Source: Bacilli bacterium (GTDB lineage Bacteria > Bacillota_I > Bacilli_A > RFN20 > CAG-826). Taken from it: a DNA stretch of 64,000 nt. Location: the NCBI GenBank assembly GCA_035326105.1, contig DAOKYO010000002.1, forward strand, positions 620,001 through 684,000, read 5' to 3'. Shown in pieces: positions 54,392 through 63,738 of the stretch. A program made the translations under genes and the position numbers. A model generated the notes under the pieces. That model was not told the DNA's origin and searched no databases. It saw only the letters and a program-made list of their open reading frames with translations. Position 1 is the first letter of the stretch. Every line of letters starts with the position of its first letter.

Positions 54392-55322
54392 GCTTATTGC
54401 CTCCTTTCCGATCTTTGGTCATTATCATCTGCAAAACGGCGATAAAGCCGATAATCGCTCCTAGGCATATTCCCATCGCCGAGGCGTAGCCAAACGAACG
54501 ACTGCTTCCCATCAACAAATCCTGAATACGATAGATTGCACTTTTCATGGCATTCTGATCTGGGGTGTTGCTTGCCAGAATAAAGAGTTGCCCGTAAAGG
54601 TTCATATAGCCGATGAAGGTCGTAAACAAAGTTAAAAGCAATTGATAGCGAACCCCGGGAAGAGTAATGTAGCGGAATTGTTGCCACTTATTGCTTCCGT
54701 CTACTTGACTGGCTTCATATAGTGAATTGTCGATGTTCTCTAAACCAGCATTAAGGATAATGAAATTTCCTCCGATGCCTCCCCAAATACAGAACAGTCC
54801 AACCATAAACCAAGCGAGATTGGTTTCTCCAAACCAGTCGACCGAAATATTAAAGAAATTGTTAATAAAACCATTTTGAAAACTGAACATTTTTAGCAGG
54901 ATAAGCCCCGTCGCTGTCAGCGGAAATATTCCGGGTACATAGATGGCCGCGCGGAAGAACTTATACCCGGGCGGATGAATTTTTATCAGCATCGCCAGTC
55001 CAAAAGGAATCACAATGCTCAACGGAACGATGATGAGGGCAAACTTGATCGTCGTCCATACGCTCCCCCAGAAATCTTTCACCAGAACCCGATTGGTAAA
55101 AAGCATAATGAAGTTATTGAGGCCATTAAAGCCTGACGGCATGAAGGAGGTTCCATCAAATTTAGAAAGAGAAATAATGATGCCAAAGATGAAAGGAAAA
55201 AGGAAAAACATCAGGAAACTGATAAGATAGGGTCCGAGGAAGACGCTTATTCCAAGCCCTTTCTTTAACGATTGCTTTCTTCTTTCGTGAGCGATAGACA
55301 TCATGCTTGCATTTCTTTTCAT
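54354..55322 (-). CDS. Sugar ABC permease, MsmF/MalF type
   Basis: 322 residues, six transmembrane helices and the EAA loop (EASQVDGSNKWQQFRYITLP). The charged N-terminus (AHERRKQSLKK) is typical. It pairs with the permease gene that overlaps it. CUT1 family. Confidence 0.93.
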   Translation of the reverse strand: MKRNASMMSIAHERRKQSLKKGLGISVFLGPYLISFLMFFLFPFIFGIIISLSKFDGTSFMPSGFNGLNNFIMLFTNRVLVKDFWGSVWTTIKFALIIVPLSIVIPFGLAMLIKIHPPGYKFFRAAIYVPGIFPLTATGLILLKMFSFQNGFINNFFNISVDWFGETNLAWFMVGLFCIWGGIGGNFIILNAGLENIDNSLYEASQVDGSNKWQQFRYITLPGVRYQLLLTLFTTFIGYMNLYGQLFILASNTPDQNAMKSAIYRIQDLLMGSSRSFGYASAMGICLGAIIGFIAVLQMIMTKDRKGGNKHAKAYLDWQKQK

Positions 55323-55336
55323 TTTGAAACCTTTAC

Positions 55337-56836
55337 TTATGAATATAGTTGAATGTAATCGACGCAGTCTTGATACATGGAATCAATAATCGAATCAACA
55401 CTTGTATCGACAAATTGCGAGGAGAGAACCTGTTGTAAGCCTTGTTTGAAGTAAGAATCAATGTAGGAATAGTTTTTGGTTGCCGGGACGACAATATAGT
55501 CAGTGCTGGTTCCCCAGTATTTGATATATTGTTCATAGGCCGGATCAGAGGTATATTCACTGCTGGCGGCAACCGACTGTAATGCGGGGATATGTCCCCT
55601 TTTGGCCCATTCAATACCTGAATAATTAGCCATGTAATCAGCAAATATCATCGCCGCCGTTTTCTTTGTCATACTGCTTACCTGCTCAAGAAGCATAATT
55701 GCATGCCCCTCTCCTTTGATAACTCCGGCGCTGTCATTGCTGGGATCAACGGCAAAGAGATTTCCGAGATTTCGCGTGGTTATGTTTATTGAACCTCCGT
55801 CATTTTTTAAGTCGCGATCAAAGGTCGTCATGTCATTTTCATATACCCATGGACCATTGAGTTTGAATATAGCTTCTCCGTTGCGGAAGGGAGCATCGCC
55901 CACGTCATAATCGCTGCCGTAGGCTTTTGATAAGGCATAATTATTGGCTCCGGTTTCTGAAGGGAAAAGAAGATTTTTTAGCATCGTAAGACCGGTGATT
56001 GTTCCTTCGTCATCCCAAGCCGGAAGACCATTTTCATCGACGATTTTACCGCCGTTTTGAGCGGCTGCGGTATAACCTAGAAACTCATGTACCCACATAT
56101 CTCCATAAGAGAATGGGAAGGGATAATACTGACTTTGACTGCTGGCCTTGCGCCAAGTTTCCGCCGGGACATTATTGGGATTTTCGCCGCGAATCCAAAG
56201 ATTGCCTTGACTGGCCAACTCTATCGCCGAAAGGGAAACGTTTATCAGTTCCGAGAAATTTGTCGGAAGGGGAAGATTGTTTTTTTCCAAGATATCGCTG
56301 CGGATTTCCAAAATCGCCGAATGAACATCAATCGGTAATCCATAAACGTAGTTGTCCACGGTTGTGGCATCAATTAACGACGCGGAAAAATCATCAAAAT
56401 CCAATACGAGACCGGCCTTCTCATAATATGGATTGAGCGGTTGCAACCAGCCACGATCTTCATACTCCGCCGCGCGAGCTCCGTGGGTAAAAAGGATATC
56501 TGGGGCATTGGTCCGATCAAACTCCATTGTCGATTGCAATAAAGTTTCCAAATCATAACGAGAAATATGCCTTGTTTCGACATTTATCATTCCGGAATAC
56601 ATGTCATTAAAACCGGCGATAATATCATCTTGCGTTTTAGCATCATCACCTGTCGTAACTGACCACATTGTTAAATCAACGTTGTCATATACTATATTGC
56701 CTTGTTCGTCGCGGACGATATCGCCGTCGTCAAGCGAAGAAGGAAGACTCGGGGCAGAATTGCCGTTATTTCCACAACTGGTAAGTGCGAGTGTGATAAG
56801 TGAAAAGGCAGTGAATAGTCTCTTTGATTTTTTCAT
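55337..56836 (-). CDS. Extracellular sugar-binding lipoprotein (CUT1)
   Basis: 499 residues. Lipobox LALTSC, followed by a short linker and a type I sugar-binding protein fold (VDLTMWSVTTGDDAK, PDILFTHGARAAEYEDRGWL, EAIFKLNGPWVYENDM). ATG 56836 has GGAGG five bases upstream; an ATG at 56848 lies within that ribosome region. It captures oligosaccharide for the permeases encoded next. The specificity (arabino- or galacto-oligosaccharide) is inferred from the operon. Confidence 0.92.
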   Translation of the reverse strand: MKKSKRLFTAFSLITLALTSCGNNGNSAPSLPSSLDDGDIVRDEQGNIVYDNVDLTMWSVTTGDDAKTQDDIIAGFNDMYSGMINVETRHISRYDLETLLQSTMEFDRTNAPDILFTHGARAAEYEDRGWLQPLNPYYEKAGLVLDFDDFSASLIDATTVDNYVYGLPIDVHSAILEIRSDILEKNNLPLPTNFSELINVSLSAIELASQGNLWIRGENPNNVPAETWRKASSQSQYYPFPFSYGDMWVHEFLGYTAAAQNGGKIVDENGLPAWDDEGTITGLTMLKNLLFPSETGANNYALSKAYGSDYDVGDAPFRNGEAIFKLNGPWVYENDMTTFDRDLKNDGGSINITTRNLGNLFAVDPSNDSAGVIKGEGHAIMLLEQVSSMTKKTAAMIFADYMANYSGIEWAKRGHIPALQSVAASSEYTSDPAYEQYIKYWGTSTDYIVVPATKNYSYIDSYFKQGLQQVLSSQFVDTSVDSIIDSMYQDCVDYIQLYS

Positions 56837-56848
56837 AAAATCCTCCAT

Positions 56849-58045
56849 TTATTTTAAAAATACTGGGCCTAATTTATTCGTCTTATATGAAGCCGTATAG
56901 TTTTCAACATATGGCATTCCGGTTTTCTCATCGAACTTCAGTTGATCGATAAAAAGGATTCTTTCATTTGGATTCGTGCCGTTAATGTCAAAGCCATGAT
57001 AGATAATCCAGTATTGCCCGGCAAAATCTTGAATGATTGTATGGTGCCCGGTTCCTGCCACTTCATCGCTGGGACCAATTACCAAGTCACCATAGGGTTC
57101 CTTGCTCAATTCTTCGCCACCGCTTGCTTTGTACGGTCCAAATAGGGAATCGCTCACGCCTACTTTCACTCGATACGTACTGCTTGAGCCGCTGCAGCAG
57201 GTGCCCTGTGAACCGGTATAGTAGTATTTTCCGTTGTATTTAAAGACATAACTGCCTTCATAGTTAATATTGATGTCCATTGATCCGGTCGTATTATCTT
57301 CGATGAGCCAACGGATATTATCCTTATAGTCCGCGCCATAGAATGGTTCAATGCCATCATCGGTTAAACGGATTGCCGCTATCCCAAAAAAACTTCCCCA
57401 TAGCAGATATAACTCATCGCCATCATATATCGCCTGCGGATCGATAGAATTTTTAACCCCGGAACTGACGCTATCTAAAACACGTCCATGATGGGTCCAC
57501 GGCCCATAGGGAGTTGGCGATGTCGCAACCCCAATCCCCGGGTTGTCATCTCCCCATGTCGACAAAGAATAGAAATAATTGTATGTGTTATTGACTTTGA
57601 TGACACTCGGAGCCCAAACACCGGCGCCGGCACTTCCCCAATTGGTGGCTTCGGGATAATCCCGAAATACGCTTCCGACCCATTTCCAAGTAATTAAGTC
57701 CTTGGATTGAAATATCGGTCCTAAGTCAAAGAACTGATCGCCCTGGTTGTCGTGGACTGGAGTATTGGTTGGATATAAATACCAATATCCGTCTTCACCA
57801 TATATGACATCTGGATCAGCGATCGCCACAAAATACTCATTTCCATTTTCATCGATAGTTTTTAAAGGATTTTGATAGAGGGTCCGGCTGTAGATATTCT
57901 CATCGATACTGGTTGAGATGCCACTGGTTGTCGAAGTTGTATTTGATTCGCTTTGCGATTCACTTTGGGAAGAAGAGGCGAGTCCACAGCTGGTCAGAAC
58001 TAAGACACTTAGCAGCGTCCAAGGTAAAAGAGCGTTTTTTTTCAT
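56849..58045 (-). CDS. GH43 lipoprotein, arabinanase-like
   Basis: 398 residues. Lipobox VLTSC (Cys20), a Ser/Thr linker to about 50, then a five-blade propeller. Asp77 in IADPDV is the general base; GAGVWAPSV, NSIDPQAIYDGD and the GSQGTCCSG loop match endo-arabinanases and related GH43. It is attached to the outer surface and cleaves polymer before import. It has a close relative encoded directly upstream. Confidence 0.87.
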   Translation of the reverse strand: MKKNALLPWTLLSVLVLTSCGLASSSQSESQSESNTTSTTSGISTSIDENIYSRTLYQNPLKTIDENGNEYFVAIADPDVIYGEDGYWYLYPTNTPVHDNQGDQFFDLGPIFQSKDLITWKWVGSVFRDYPEATNWGSAGAGVWAPSVIKVNNTYNYFYSLSTWGDDNPGIGVATSPTPYGPWTHHGRVLDSVSSGVKNSIDPQAIYDGDELYLLWGSFFGIAAIRLTDDGIEPFYGADYKDNIRWLIEDNTTGSMDININYEGSYVFKYNGKYYYTGSQGTCCSGSSSTYRVKVGVSDSLFGPYKASGGEELSKEPYGDLVIGPSDEVAGTGHHTIIQDFAGQYWIIYHGFDINGTNPNERILFIDQLKFDEKTGMPYVENYTASYKTNKLGPVFLK

Positions 58046-58047
58046 AT

Positions 58048-59220
58048 CTAATTCACTCCTTCAAGCTGATTGATGAATGGTCCCGGGAGCAATTCCTCAT
58101 TGCTCGCCCGGCGATTTTTGACGTAAAACATCTCCGTGACCGGATCAATATATAACTTATCAAGGTAAGTAACCCGCCAATCTGGTTTTGTTCCCTGCGT
58201 ATCATATCCGTGGTATATCATCCAGTAATCACCGGCATCATCCATAGCGATACCATTGTGTCCAACTCCCATGGCGCCTTGTATCGAGGGAGCTACAACT
58301 GTATCTCCCCTTTTCGGGCCAAACATATTTCTTCCTTTGGAATCAAGGTATGGTCCTGATATTTTGTCACTTTTTGCTATGACAACGTTATAGGTGGAAT
58401 TGACTCCGCTACAGCAAGTACCCGTGGAAAGAAATAAATAATAGTAACCATTGTACTTAAGAATCAATGAAGCTTCGTAATTATTCATTTCAAACAATTC
58501 GTATCCAGCAAGAGCAACTTTGTTTTCTTTTTGATATTCGACGCCATTTTGAAGCCCCAGTCCATCGCTTGTTAATTCTATAAGTGAGATAAGTCCTCCG
58601 TAGCTGCCAAACACCATATAGACTTTGCCATCGTCAACTAACACATGAGGGTCAATCGAGTTGGTAACGCCGATTTCTTCGCTGTTAAACAATTTTCCAT
58701 AATGGGTAAAGGGGCCATAAGGAGTTTCGCTGCGGGCAACGCCAATTCCGGGGTTGCCATCGCCACCGGTTGATAAACTATAGTATAGGTTGTAGTAATT
58801 TCCGATTTTCGCCACGGTCGGAGCCCAAACTCCAGCTCCGCTTGTTCCCCAATTCGGTGTGTAGTCGGCAAACGAATCCGCTTTGTAAGTCCAATTAACC
58901 AAATCGATGCTTTCATAAATTGGCCCGCGTTTAAAAACCGACCCTATAGTTCCATCGATAAAAACATCCGACTGCGTGGTATACATATAATACATAAGCG
59001 TATTTTCATCTCGGATTACATATGGATCGGCTAGATAGGTTTCCTTTTTTTGACCATTATAAAGAGGGTAAATTGGATTCTCATAAAAATTGTTTGTGCT
59101 GACTATTTCACTATCGCTTGATGGTTCGCTGCTTGAAGACGAACTGCCTGTCGGTGTTGAACAACCGATAAGCAAATTAGTTAGTAAAAGTGTGCTGAGA
59201 ATTTTACTTAAAGATTTCAT
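58048..59220 (-). CDS. GH43 lipoprotein, arabinanase-like
   Basis: 390 residues. Lipobox LLIGC (Cys20), Ser-rich linker to about 40, then the GH43 propeller: YLADPYVIRD with Asp65 as base, GAGVWAPTV, NSIDPHVLVDDG and STGTCCSGVNS. It shares the GTCCSG loop and overall layout with the gene downstream, so the pair arose by duplication; only two bases lie between them. Surface enzyme on arabinan-like polymer. Confidence 0.87.
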   Translation of the reverse strand: MKSLSKILSTLLLTNLLIGCSTPTGSSSSSSEPSSDSEIVSTNNFYENPIYPLYNGQKKETYLADPYVIRDENTLMYYMYTTQSDVFIDGTIGSVFKRGPIYESIDLVNWTYKADSFADYTPNWGTSGAGVWAPTVAKIGNYYNLYYSLSTGGDGNPGIGVARSETPYGPFTHYGKLFNSEEIGVTNSIDPHVLVDDGKVYMVFGSYGGLISLIELTSDGLGLQNGVEYQKENKVALAGYELFEMNNYEASLILKYNGYYYLFLSTGTCCSGVNSTYNVVIAKSDKISGPYLDSKGRNMFGPKRGDTVVAPSIQGAMGVGHNGIAMDDAGDYWMIYHGYDTQGTKPDWRVTYLDKLYIDPVTEMFYVKNRRASNEELLPGPFINQLEGVN

Positions 59221-59238
59221 AATGGCTCCTTATTTTTG

Positions 59239-60165
59239 TTATCGAACAAAGTCGCTATCTAGTAATGCGCTAGCAAATAGGTGCCCCAATTTTATTTCAC
59301 TTGCACTATCGAAATGATAGATATCGCCACCAATCGTCGGTTCATTCATAAATTCAAGTTTGTTGGCGATGGTATCGACATAAACGTTATTCTCGTCTTC
59401 ATTAGCAACTTCTTGCTTTTGGGCATTAATTGTTTGATATTGAGCCCACGCTGACGAATTACTAATACCTGCATCAATAAATCCAATTCCCTTGCTAGAA
59501 GCATAATAGCCAAATTCCGATCGTAAATCACTAATAAAATGACGAAGATTTGCGCCATAATTTTCCGCTTGCGAGCTATTGGAGTCGTCCTCACCTTGCA
59601 TAAAGCAAATTGCCTTAATCTCTGGATAGAGATCTAGATTTTCAAGTTTAGTTAAACTGGCATTGACATGGCTTACTAAGCCGGCGTAGCAATCGCCTGT
59701 TCTTCCGGAACTAGGCGAAGCCCAGTTGTTATACAGTGAGGTCGCGCCTACGGCATACTTCACGAGATAGACCGGTCCGTCATTAAGCGCTAACCCGTTT
59801 AAATGCTCCGCCAATCCGACTTCCGGCCCAAATTGCTCGGTTGTGGTTCCTTGACCAACTTTGGTCTTAACAAATTCGCCTCCGGAATGATTGCTATGTC
59901 GATTGCTATCGTAATTAATTAAAACTCCATCAAAGCCGCTGATGTATTGCTGAACAACGTCTTCCCCAAAATGTCTTGATAAAAAACGAATCCAAGATTG
60001 ACCCTCCATATTGGATTGTCCGGCTAAAATGACGACTTGAACCTTATTTAAATTATTGCTCATAGATTCACTGCTTTCCGTGCTGGTTGTAGCGGGTGAA
60101 TTATTGCTACAAGCGGTCACCAATAGCAATAGTATTCCCAAAATAGCGTGCTTTCTTGTTTTCAT
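59239..60165 (-). CDS. SGNH carbohydrate esterase lipoprotein
   Basis: 308 residues. Lipobox LLVTAC (Cys19). The catalytic Ser51 is in LAGQSNMEGQSW, the pattern of the sialate-O-acetylesterase/CE6-like DUF303 group; FMQGEDDS and the C-terminal GGDIYHFDSASEIKLGH supply the other catalytic positions. It probably removes acetyl groups from plant polysaccharide outside the cell. It is the first gene of the operon, under the LacI-type operator. Confidence 0.85.
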   Translation of the reverse strand: MKTRKHAILGILLLLVTACSNNSPATTSTESSESMSNNLNKVQVVILAGQSNMEGQSWIRFLSRHFGEDVVQQYISGFDGVLINYDSNRHSNHSGGEFVKTKVGQGTTTEQFGPEVGLAEHLNGLALNDGPVYLVKYAVGATSLYNNWASPSSGRTGDCYAGLVSHVNASLTKLENLDLYPEIKAICFMQGEDDSNSSQAENYGANLRHFISDLRSEFGYYASSKGIGFIDAGISNSSAWAQYQTINAQKQEVANEDENNVYVDTIANKLEFMNEPTIGGDIYHFDSASEIKLGHLFASALLDSDFVR

Positions 60166-60186
60166 GATCGGTCCTTTTACATTTTT

Positions 60187-60222
60187 AGAATAAACCGCTT
60201 TAACGTTAAAGTAAAGCGCTTT
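60187..60222 (-). promoter_or_regulatory. Operon promoter with LacI-type operators
   Basis: On the minus strand TTTACT, a 17-base spacer and TATTCT form a -35/-10 pair. The spacer contains the perfect 14-bp palindrome CTTTAACGTTAAAG (60198-60211), with the central CG typical of LacI-family operators. A second palindrome, AAAGCGCTTT (60213-60222), overlaps the -35 element. Binding of the divergent regulator here would block the operon. Confidence 0.8.
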
Positions 60223-60292
60223 TTTGCAACTTTTTTCAATCTTTTGAAGAAATTATATCTATTTAATATTTATTTGCTAAAATAAAGGCAAT

Positions 60293-61264
60293 ATGACAAA
60301 TGTTTCATTAAAAGATTTAGCTCGGCAACTCGGCTTATCCGTCACGGCAGTATCAAAAGCACTTAACGATGCAGAAGATATCAGTGAACCAACCAAAGAA
60401 GCGGTTAAAAAATTAGCCGCCGAATTGGGCTACGTTCCTAATAGATTAGCATTGTCTTTAAAGCGTGGAACCACGAAGACAATCGCGGTTGTAATCAATG
60501 ATTTTCGTAATCCGTACTTTGCCGCGCTCTGCGATATCGCGATTAAAAAAATTAACGCTAAAGGTTACCAGGCGAATTTCTTTTTTACCAATAAACACTT
60601 GGTTGCCTTAGATGACATTTATGAAATATTAAATAATAAATGTATCTCTATTCTTTCTTTCGTGGAACCAACTGACGAGGTGGCAGACTTTACGATGAAA
60701 CGGAATTTGCCTTTCTTTCTTGTCGGAATCAATAGCCCCAGTCCCCAGATTAATTCTATCTATACCGATGACTATGAAGGAGGGAAACAGGTTGGAGAGT
60801 ACTTTGTGAAAAACAATTACAAAAAAGGTCTTTTCCTAACCAATTCCTTTAGTGAAACCAGCTATCGCCGGTATAGTGGTTTTAGCGATGTTCTGGCCCA
60901 TCACAAGAAGAACGTTAATATTATCCCTTTTTCCGGCGTAAGCGATGATGAGATTATCAAGAGTTCATTGGCTACGATAAAACTTAATAAGTACGACTTT
61001 GTTTTCTGCTTTAGTGACTATCTTGCCATTATTCTTAAACGAGCTTTAAAAACAATTAATTATCACGAAAAAATTATGATTTTTGGCTATGATAATTTAA
61101 ATAAGTACTATCAAATTATCGAAAAGATCAATAGTGTTTCCGCTGATTACGAGGAAATTATCGAATTTACAGTTGACGAAATTATTTCCTATGCAAATAA
61201 GTCGCGAAATGAACAGATAAATATCAATAAAGTTTTTCCGACTTCAATTGTTTTTGAAAACTAA
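60293..61264 (+). CDS. LacI-family transcriptional regulator
   Basis: 323 residues. The N-terminal helix-turn-helix (SLKDLARQLGLSVTAVSKAL, 4-23), hinge helix (PNRLALSLKRG) and a sugar-binding core domain (about 60-323) are clear. It is divergent to the arabinan/galactoside operon across 127 bases that hold the palindromic operators, so it most likely represses that operon until its sugar ligand binds. A short AAGG precedes the ATG. Confidence 0.92.
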   Translation: MTNVSLKDLARQLGLSVTAVSKALNDAEDISEPTKEAVKKLAAELGYVPNRLALSLKRGTTKTIAVVINDFRNPYFAALCDIAIKKINAKGYQANFFFTNKHLVALDDIYEILNNKCISILSFVEPTDEVADFTMKRNLPFFLVGINSPSPQINSIYTDDYEGGKQVGEYFVKNNYKKGLFLTNSFSETSYRRYSGFSDVLAHHKKNVNIIPFSGVSDDEIIKSSLATIKLNKYDFVFCFSDYLAIILKRALKTINYHEKIMIFGYDNLNKYYQIIEKINSVSADYEEIIEFTVDEIISYANKSRNEQININKVFPTSIVFEN

Positions 61265-61503
61265 AAAAATAATAGTTTTTCGTTTTTAATTTATGCAAAA
61301 ATTATTGATTGTTATTAAAATCTATTTTTAACTTTTTCTAAATGGTTAAATCGCAATTATTAACTTAAAGATGTATTTTGCAAGCAATGACATGATTTAA
61401 TCATCGCGCTTTCAATAGAGTCTTTCTCATGCATTTCCTATGCAATCATAGGCAACAAGATATTCTACAACCGCGACTTGAAAGTAATATTCTTGATGTT
61501 AAA

Positions 61504-61935
61504 TCAATTATACTTTTTCTTCAACCATCCCAATAATTTGGCAGAATCAAAAATTTCCAGTTCTTTCTTAAAATAATCAATTATTGTTTTGCCAGTTATC
61601 ATTACAATTGGATGTCCATCTTCTAGTATTTCTTTAAATGCAGCCTCACCAATATATGAAGTAGTAACAATAATCCCGAATTGCGTATCTTTTATTCTTG
61701 ATATAACTCTAGAAGTGTCATGCACGCCTAACCCAGAATCAACTGCATAGCATTTTGCTTGAATAAAGAAATCAACAAGAACTTTGTTTTCGGAAGATTT
61801 AAATAATTGATACTGACCGATACCATCATAGCCACCATCTTTATATGGTCTTGTCGTTTCAATATCAACAACACAATCATCTAAACCCATTACCACATTA
61901 TTTGCAAATGGCTCGAAAGAATAAAGTAAATACAA
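61504..61935 (-). pseudogene. Restriction endonuclease, C-terminal fragment
   Basis: About 143 codons without a credible start (only TTG 61935, overlapping a terminator). YKDGGYDGIGQY, DFFIQAKCY and SRVISRIKDTQFGIIVTTSY match the catalytic PD-(D/E)xK domain of certain type II/IV-like restriction enzymes; Asp and the QAK residues are intact. The N-terminal specificity part is missing and no methylase is nearby. It begins right after the tRNA-Ala terminator, so it looks like debris from an insertion there. It may be untranslated. Confidence 0.65.
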
Positions 61936-61956
61936 AAAAAGATGACCGAAGTCATC
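61934..61956 (-). terminator. Terminator of tRNA-Ala
   Basis: On the minus strand GATGAC-TTCG-GTCATC is followed by seven Ts. UUCG-type loop; 90 bases after the tRNA. Confidence 0.9.
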
Positions 61957-62045
61957 TATTTCAGCAATTACGAATCGTTATTTTAACGCCACGCATCTGT
62001 CGATTAATAATACTGCAACAAGCGTAGTGAAACTTTGAATAAATT

Positions 62046-62121
62046 TGGTGGAGCTGACGGGGATCGAACCCGCTACCTCTTCCATGCCATGGAAGCGCTC
62101 TCCCAGATGAGCTACAGCCCC
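62046..62121 (-). tRNA. tRNA-Ala (GGC)
   Basis: 76 bases with encoded CCA. Acceptor GGGGCTG pairs with CAGCTCC, including the G3-U70 pair that identifies alanine tRNA. The anticodon loop ATGGCAT gives GGC; the T-arm is GGGTTCGATCCCC. Confidence 0.97.
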
Positions 62122-62155
62122 AAAATGGTTCTTTGCAAAACAAGTTTGCTTTACT

Positions 62156-62184
62156 ATGATATGCAAAACATGGTTTTTTGTCAA
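62156..62184 (-). promoter_or_regulatory. Promoter of tRNA-Ala
   Basis: On the minus strand TTGACA (62179-62184), a 17-base spacer and TATCAT (62156-62161) precede the tRNA by about 35 bases. Confidence 0.8.
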
Positions 62185-62230
62185 TTAAAAATCGCGTTAA
62201 ATAAAAGAAAAAGCCAATATTTCTATTGGC

Positions 62231-62929
62231 TTAATCTATGCTATAAGTTCTAGCAATTCCGACAACCGAATAATAAATCGGTATTGTGATAAATAACGCC
62301 CAGGTTGGATGCCAAATATCCCATTTAACACCGATAAATAGATAGATGAATGCAATTAAAACCGGGTAGGCAAAATGTGAGGCATTCTTCATTTTAATCG
62401 CGCTCAATAGTGACTCGATTACTGGAATTAAAATAAATAATGTCCAATAAACGCGCCAGCCTTCTCCATGAGGCAAAAAGAATCCAAGAACAATGTAAGC
62501 AATGGTAATTACAAATACATTGATTGAGGATATGATGGCAAATGTTTTGCCAAAACGCAAACGTCTTTTTAGCGATTTACCCGATGTATCGACATGAACC
62601 ATTTTGCTTTTGCCACCCACACTTGCATAAGCATATGCACTTGAAGACTCCTCTTCATCAGTATTGTCATCATCGCTTTTATCTTCCTGATGAGTACGAA
62701 CATCCTGGGCGATTTCTTCTTCACTAGCATCAGTTTTCAATAATTCATCGAGTGAGACTCCATATATTTTTGCTAGACAAATTAAATTATCCGTATCCGG
62801 AGAGGCTTCGGCTCTTTCCCATTTGCTTACTGCTTGCCGGGAAAGGCCGAGTTTAGCCGCTAATTCTTCCTGCGATAAGTTATTTTTCTTTCTTAAGTCT
62901 ACTAAGCGATTGGCAATCTCGATATTCAT
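62231..62929 (-). CDS. XRE-family regulator with membrane helices
   Basis: 232 residues. Helix-turn-helix at 5-60 (LSQEELAAKLGLSRQAVSKW), an acidic linker (about 70-105) and four C-terminal hydrophobic helices (about 130-228). Membrane-bound Cro/C1-type proteins of this kind occur widely in Firmicutes; target genes are unknown. ATG 62929 has GAGGAGG upstream; the frame is open to 63010. Confidence 0.85.
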   Translation of the reverse strand: MNIEIANRLVDLRKKNNLSQEELAAKLGLSRQAVSKWERAEASPDTDNLICLAKIYGVSLDELLKTDASEEEIAQDVRTHQEDKSDDDNTDEEESSSAYAYASVGGKSKMVHVDTSGKSLKRRLRFGKTFAIISSINVFVITIAYIVLGFFLPHGEGWRVYWTLFILIPVIESLLSAIKMKNASHFAYPVLIAFIYLFIGVKWDIWHPTWALFITIPIYYSVVGIARTYSID

Positions 62930-63180
62930 AATCTTGCCTCCTCTATCTAGGTTCATAATAAATGGTTTTAGGGCGGTTGCACTACCAACTTTAGTTAGAA
63001 ATTTCCGCAACTTATGGTTGCAAATAATAAAAATAGGCTTGATTTAACTTACTGATAGTATAAATGAAGAAATAGGCATTGTCATAAAAAGCCTCTTATT
63101 TTTTTATATTTTTATAAATTGTTTCTTGACCAACTCTATTGAAATAAGGATTTTAAAAGAGAATCTGGGTTTTTTAAAAG

Positions 63181-63210
63181 AAAAAAAGTGGTTTTGTACT
63201 GCCACTTTTT
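63181..63210 (-). terminator. Terminator after tRNA-Arg
   Basis: On the minus strand AAAGTGG pairs with CCACTTT, followed by a T run, 12 bases after the tRNA. Confidence 0.8.
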
Positions 63211-63221
63211 AGCGTTCAAAT

Positions 63222-63297
63222 TGGCGCGCCGAGAGGGAATTGAACCTTCGGCCTACCGCTTAGGAGGCGGTCGCTCTATCCGCTGAGCTATCGGCGC
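63222..63297 (-). tRNA. tRNA-Arg (CCT)
   Basis: 76 bases with CCA. Acceptor GCGCCGA pairs with TCGGCGC; the anticodon loop CTCCTAA gives CCT, decoding AGG. D-arm and T-arm (GGTTCAATTCC) are standard. Confidence 0.97.
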
Positions 63298-63344
63298 TTA
63301 GCGATAATATTCTAGCGCGTAATAGCACTTTATGCCACGACAAA

Positions 63345-63587
63345 TTATTTTTTGTAACAACCACCATTGTTTGCACGCCATTCATCATAAGTAAGGGCCA
63401 AATCAAAATGGGCTTTTTCATAACGATAAAGAGCATGCAGCATATTATCGAGAAATGTATCCTCATGAAACTTATCCCGTCCGACCACATTTATAATTCT
63501 TTCCGCTCCATCTTCAAGTATATGATCATAAATATTATCAATGACATCCTGCGACAATTCCTTGCCGACATAAACTGAGTAATCCAT
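63345..63587 (-). CDS. Small protein of unknown function
   Basis: 80 residues with ATG and a strong AGGAGG upstream. It is acidic and mostly helical (YVGKELSQDVIDNIYDHILE, later DNMLHALYRYEKAHFDLALT), without membrane segments or recognised motif. It sits between tRNA-Arg and a divergent HAD gene, which makes it a single-gene transcript. The good ribosome site supports it being real. Confidence 0.65.
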   Translation of the reverse strand: MDYSVYVGKELSQDVIDNIYDHILEDGAERIINVVGRDKFHEDTFLDNMLHALYRYEKAHFDLALTYDEWRANNGGCYKK

Positions 63588-63738
63588 ATTGTTATTTCCT
63601 CCTATCCTAAATATAAAGTAAAGTAATATTTTTTGTCATTTATAACGCTTTGTCTAAATATGTGTCAAAATATAATTTTTATTGTTGGAATGCGAATATT
63701 TTTCTATATAATAAAAATAAGTGTGGATGGTAATATAA

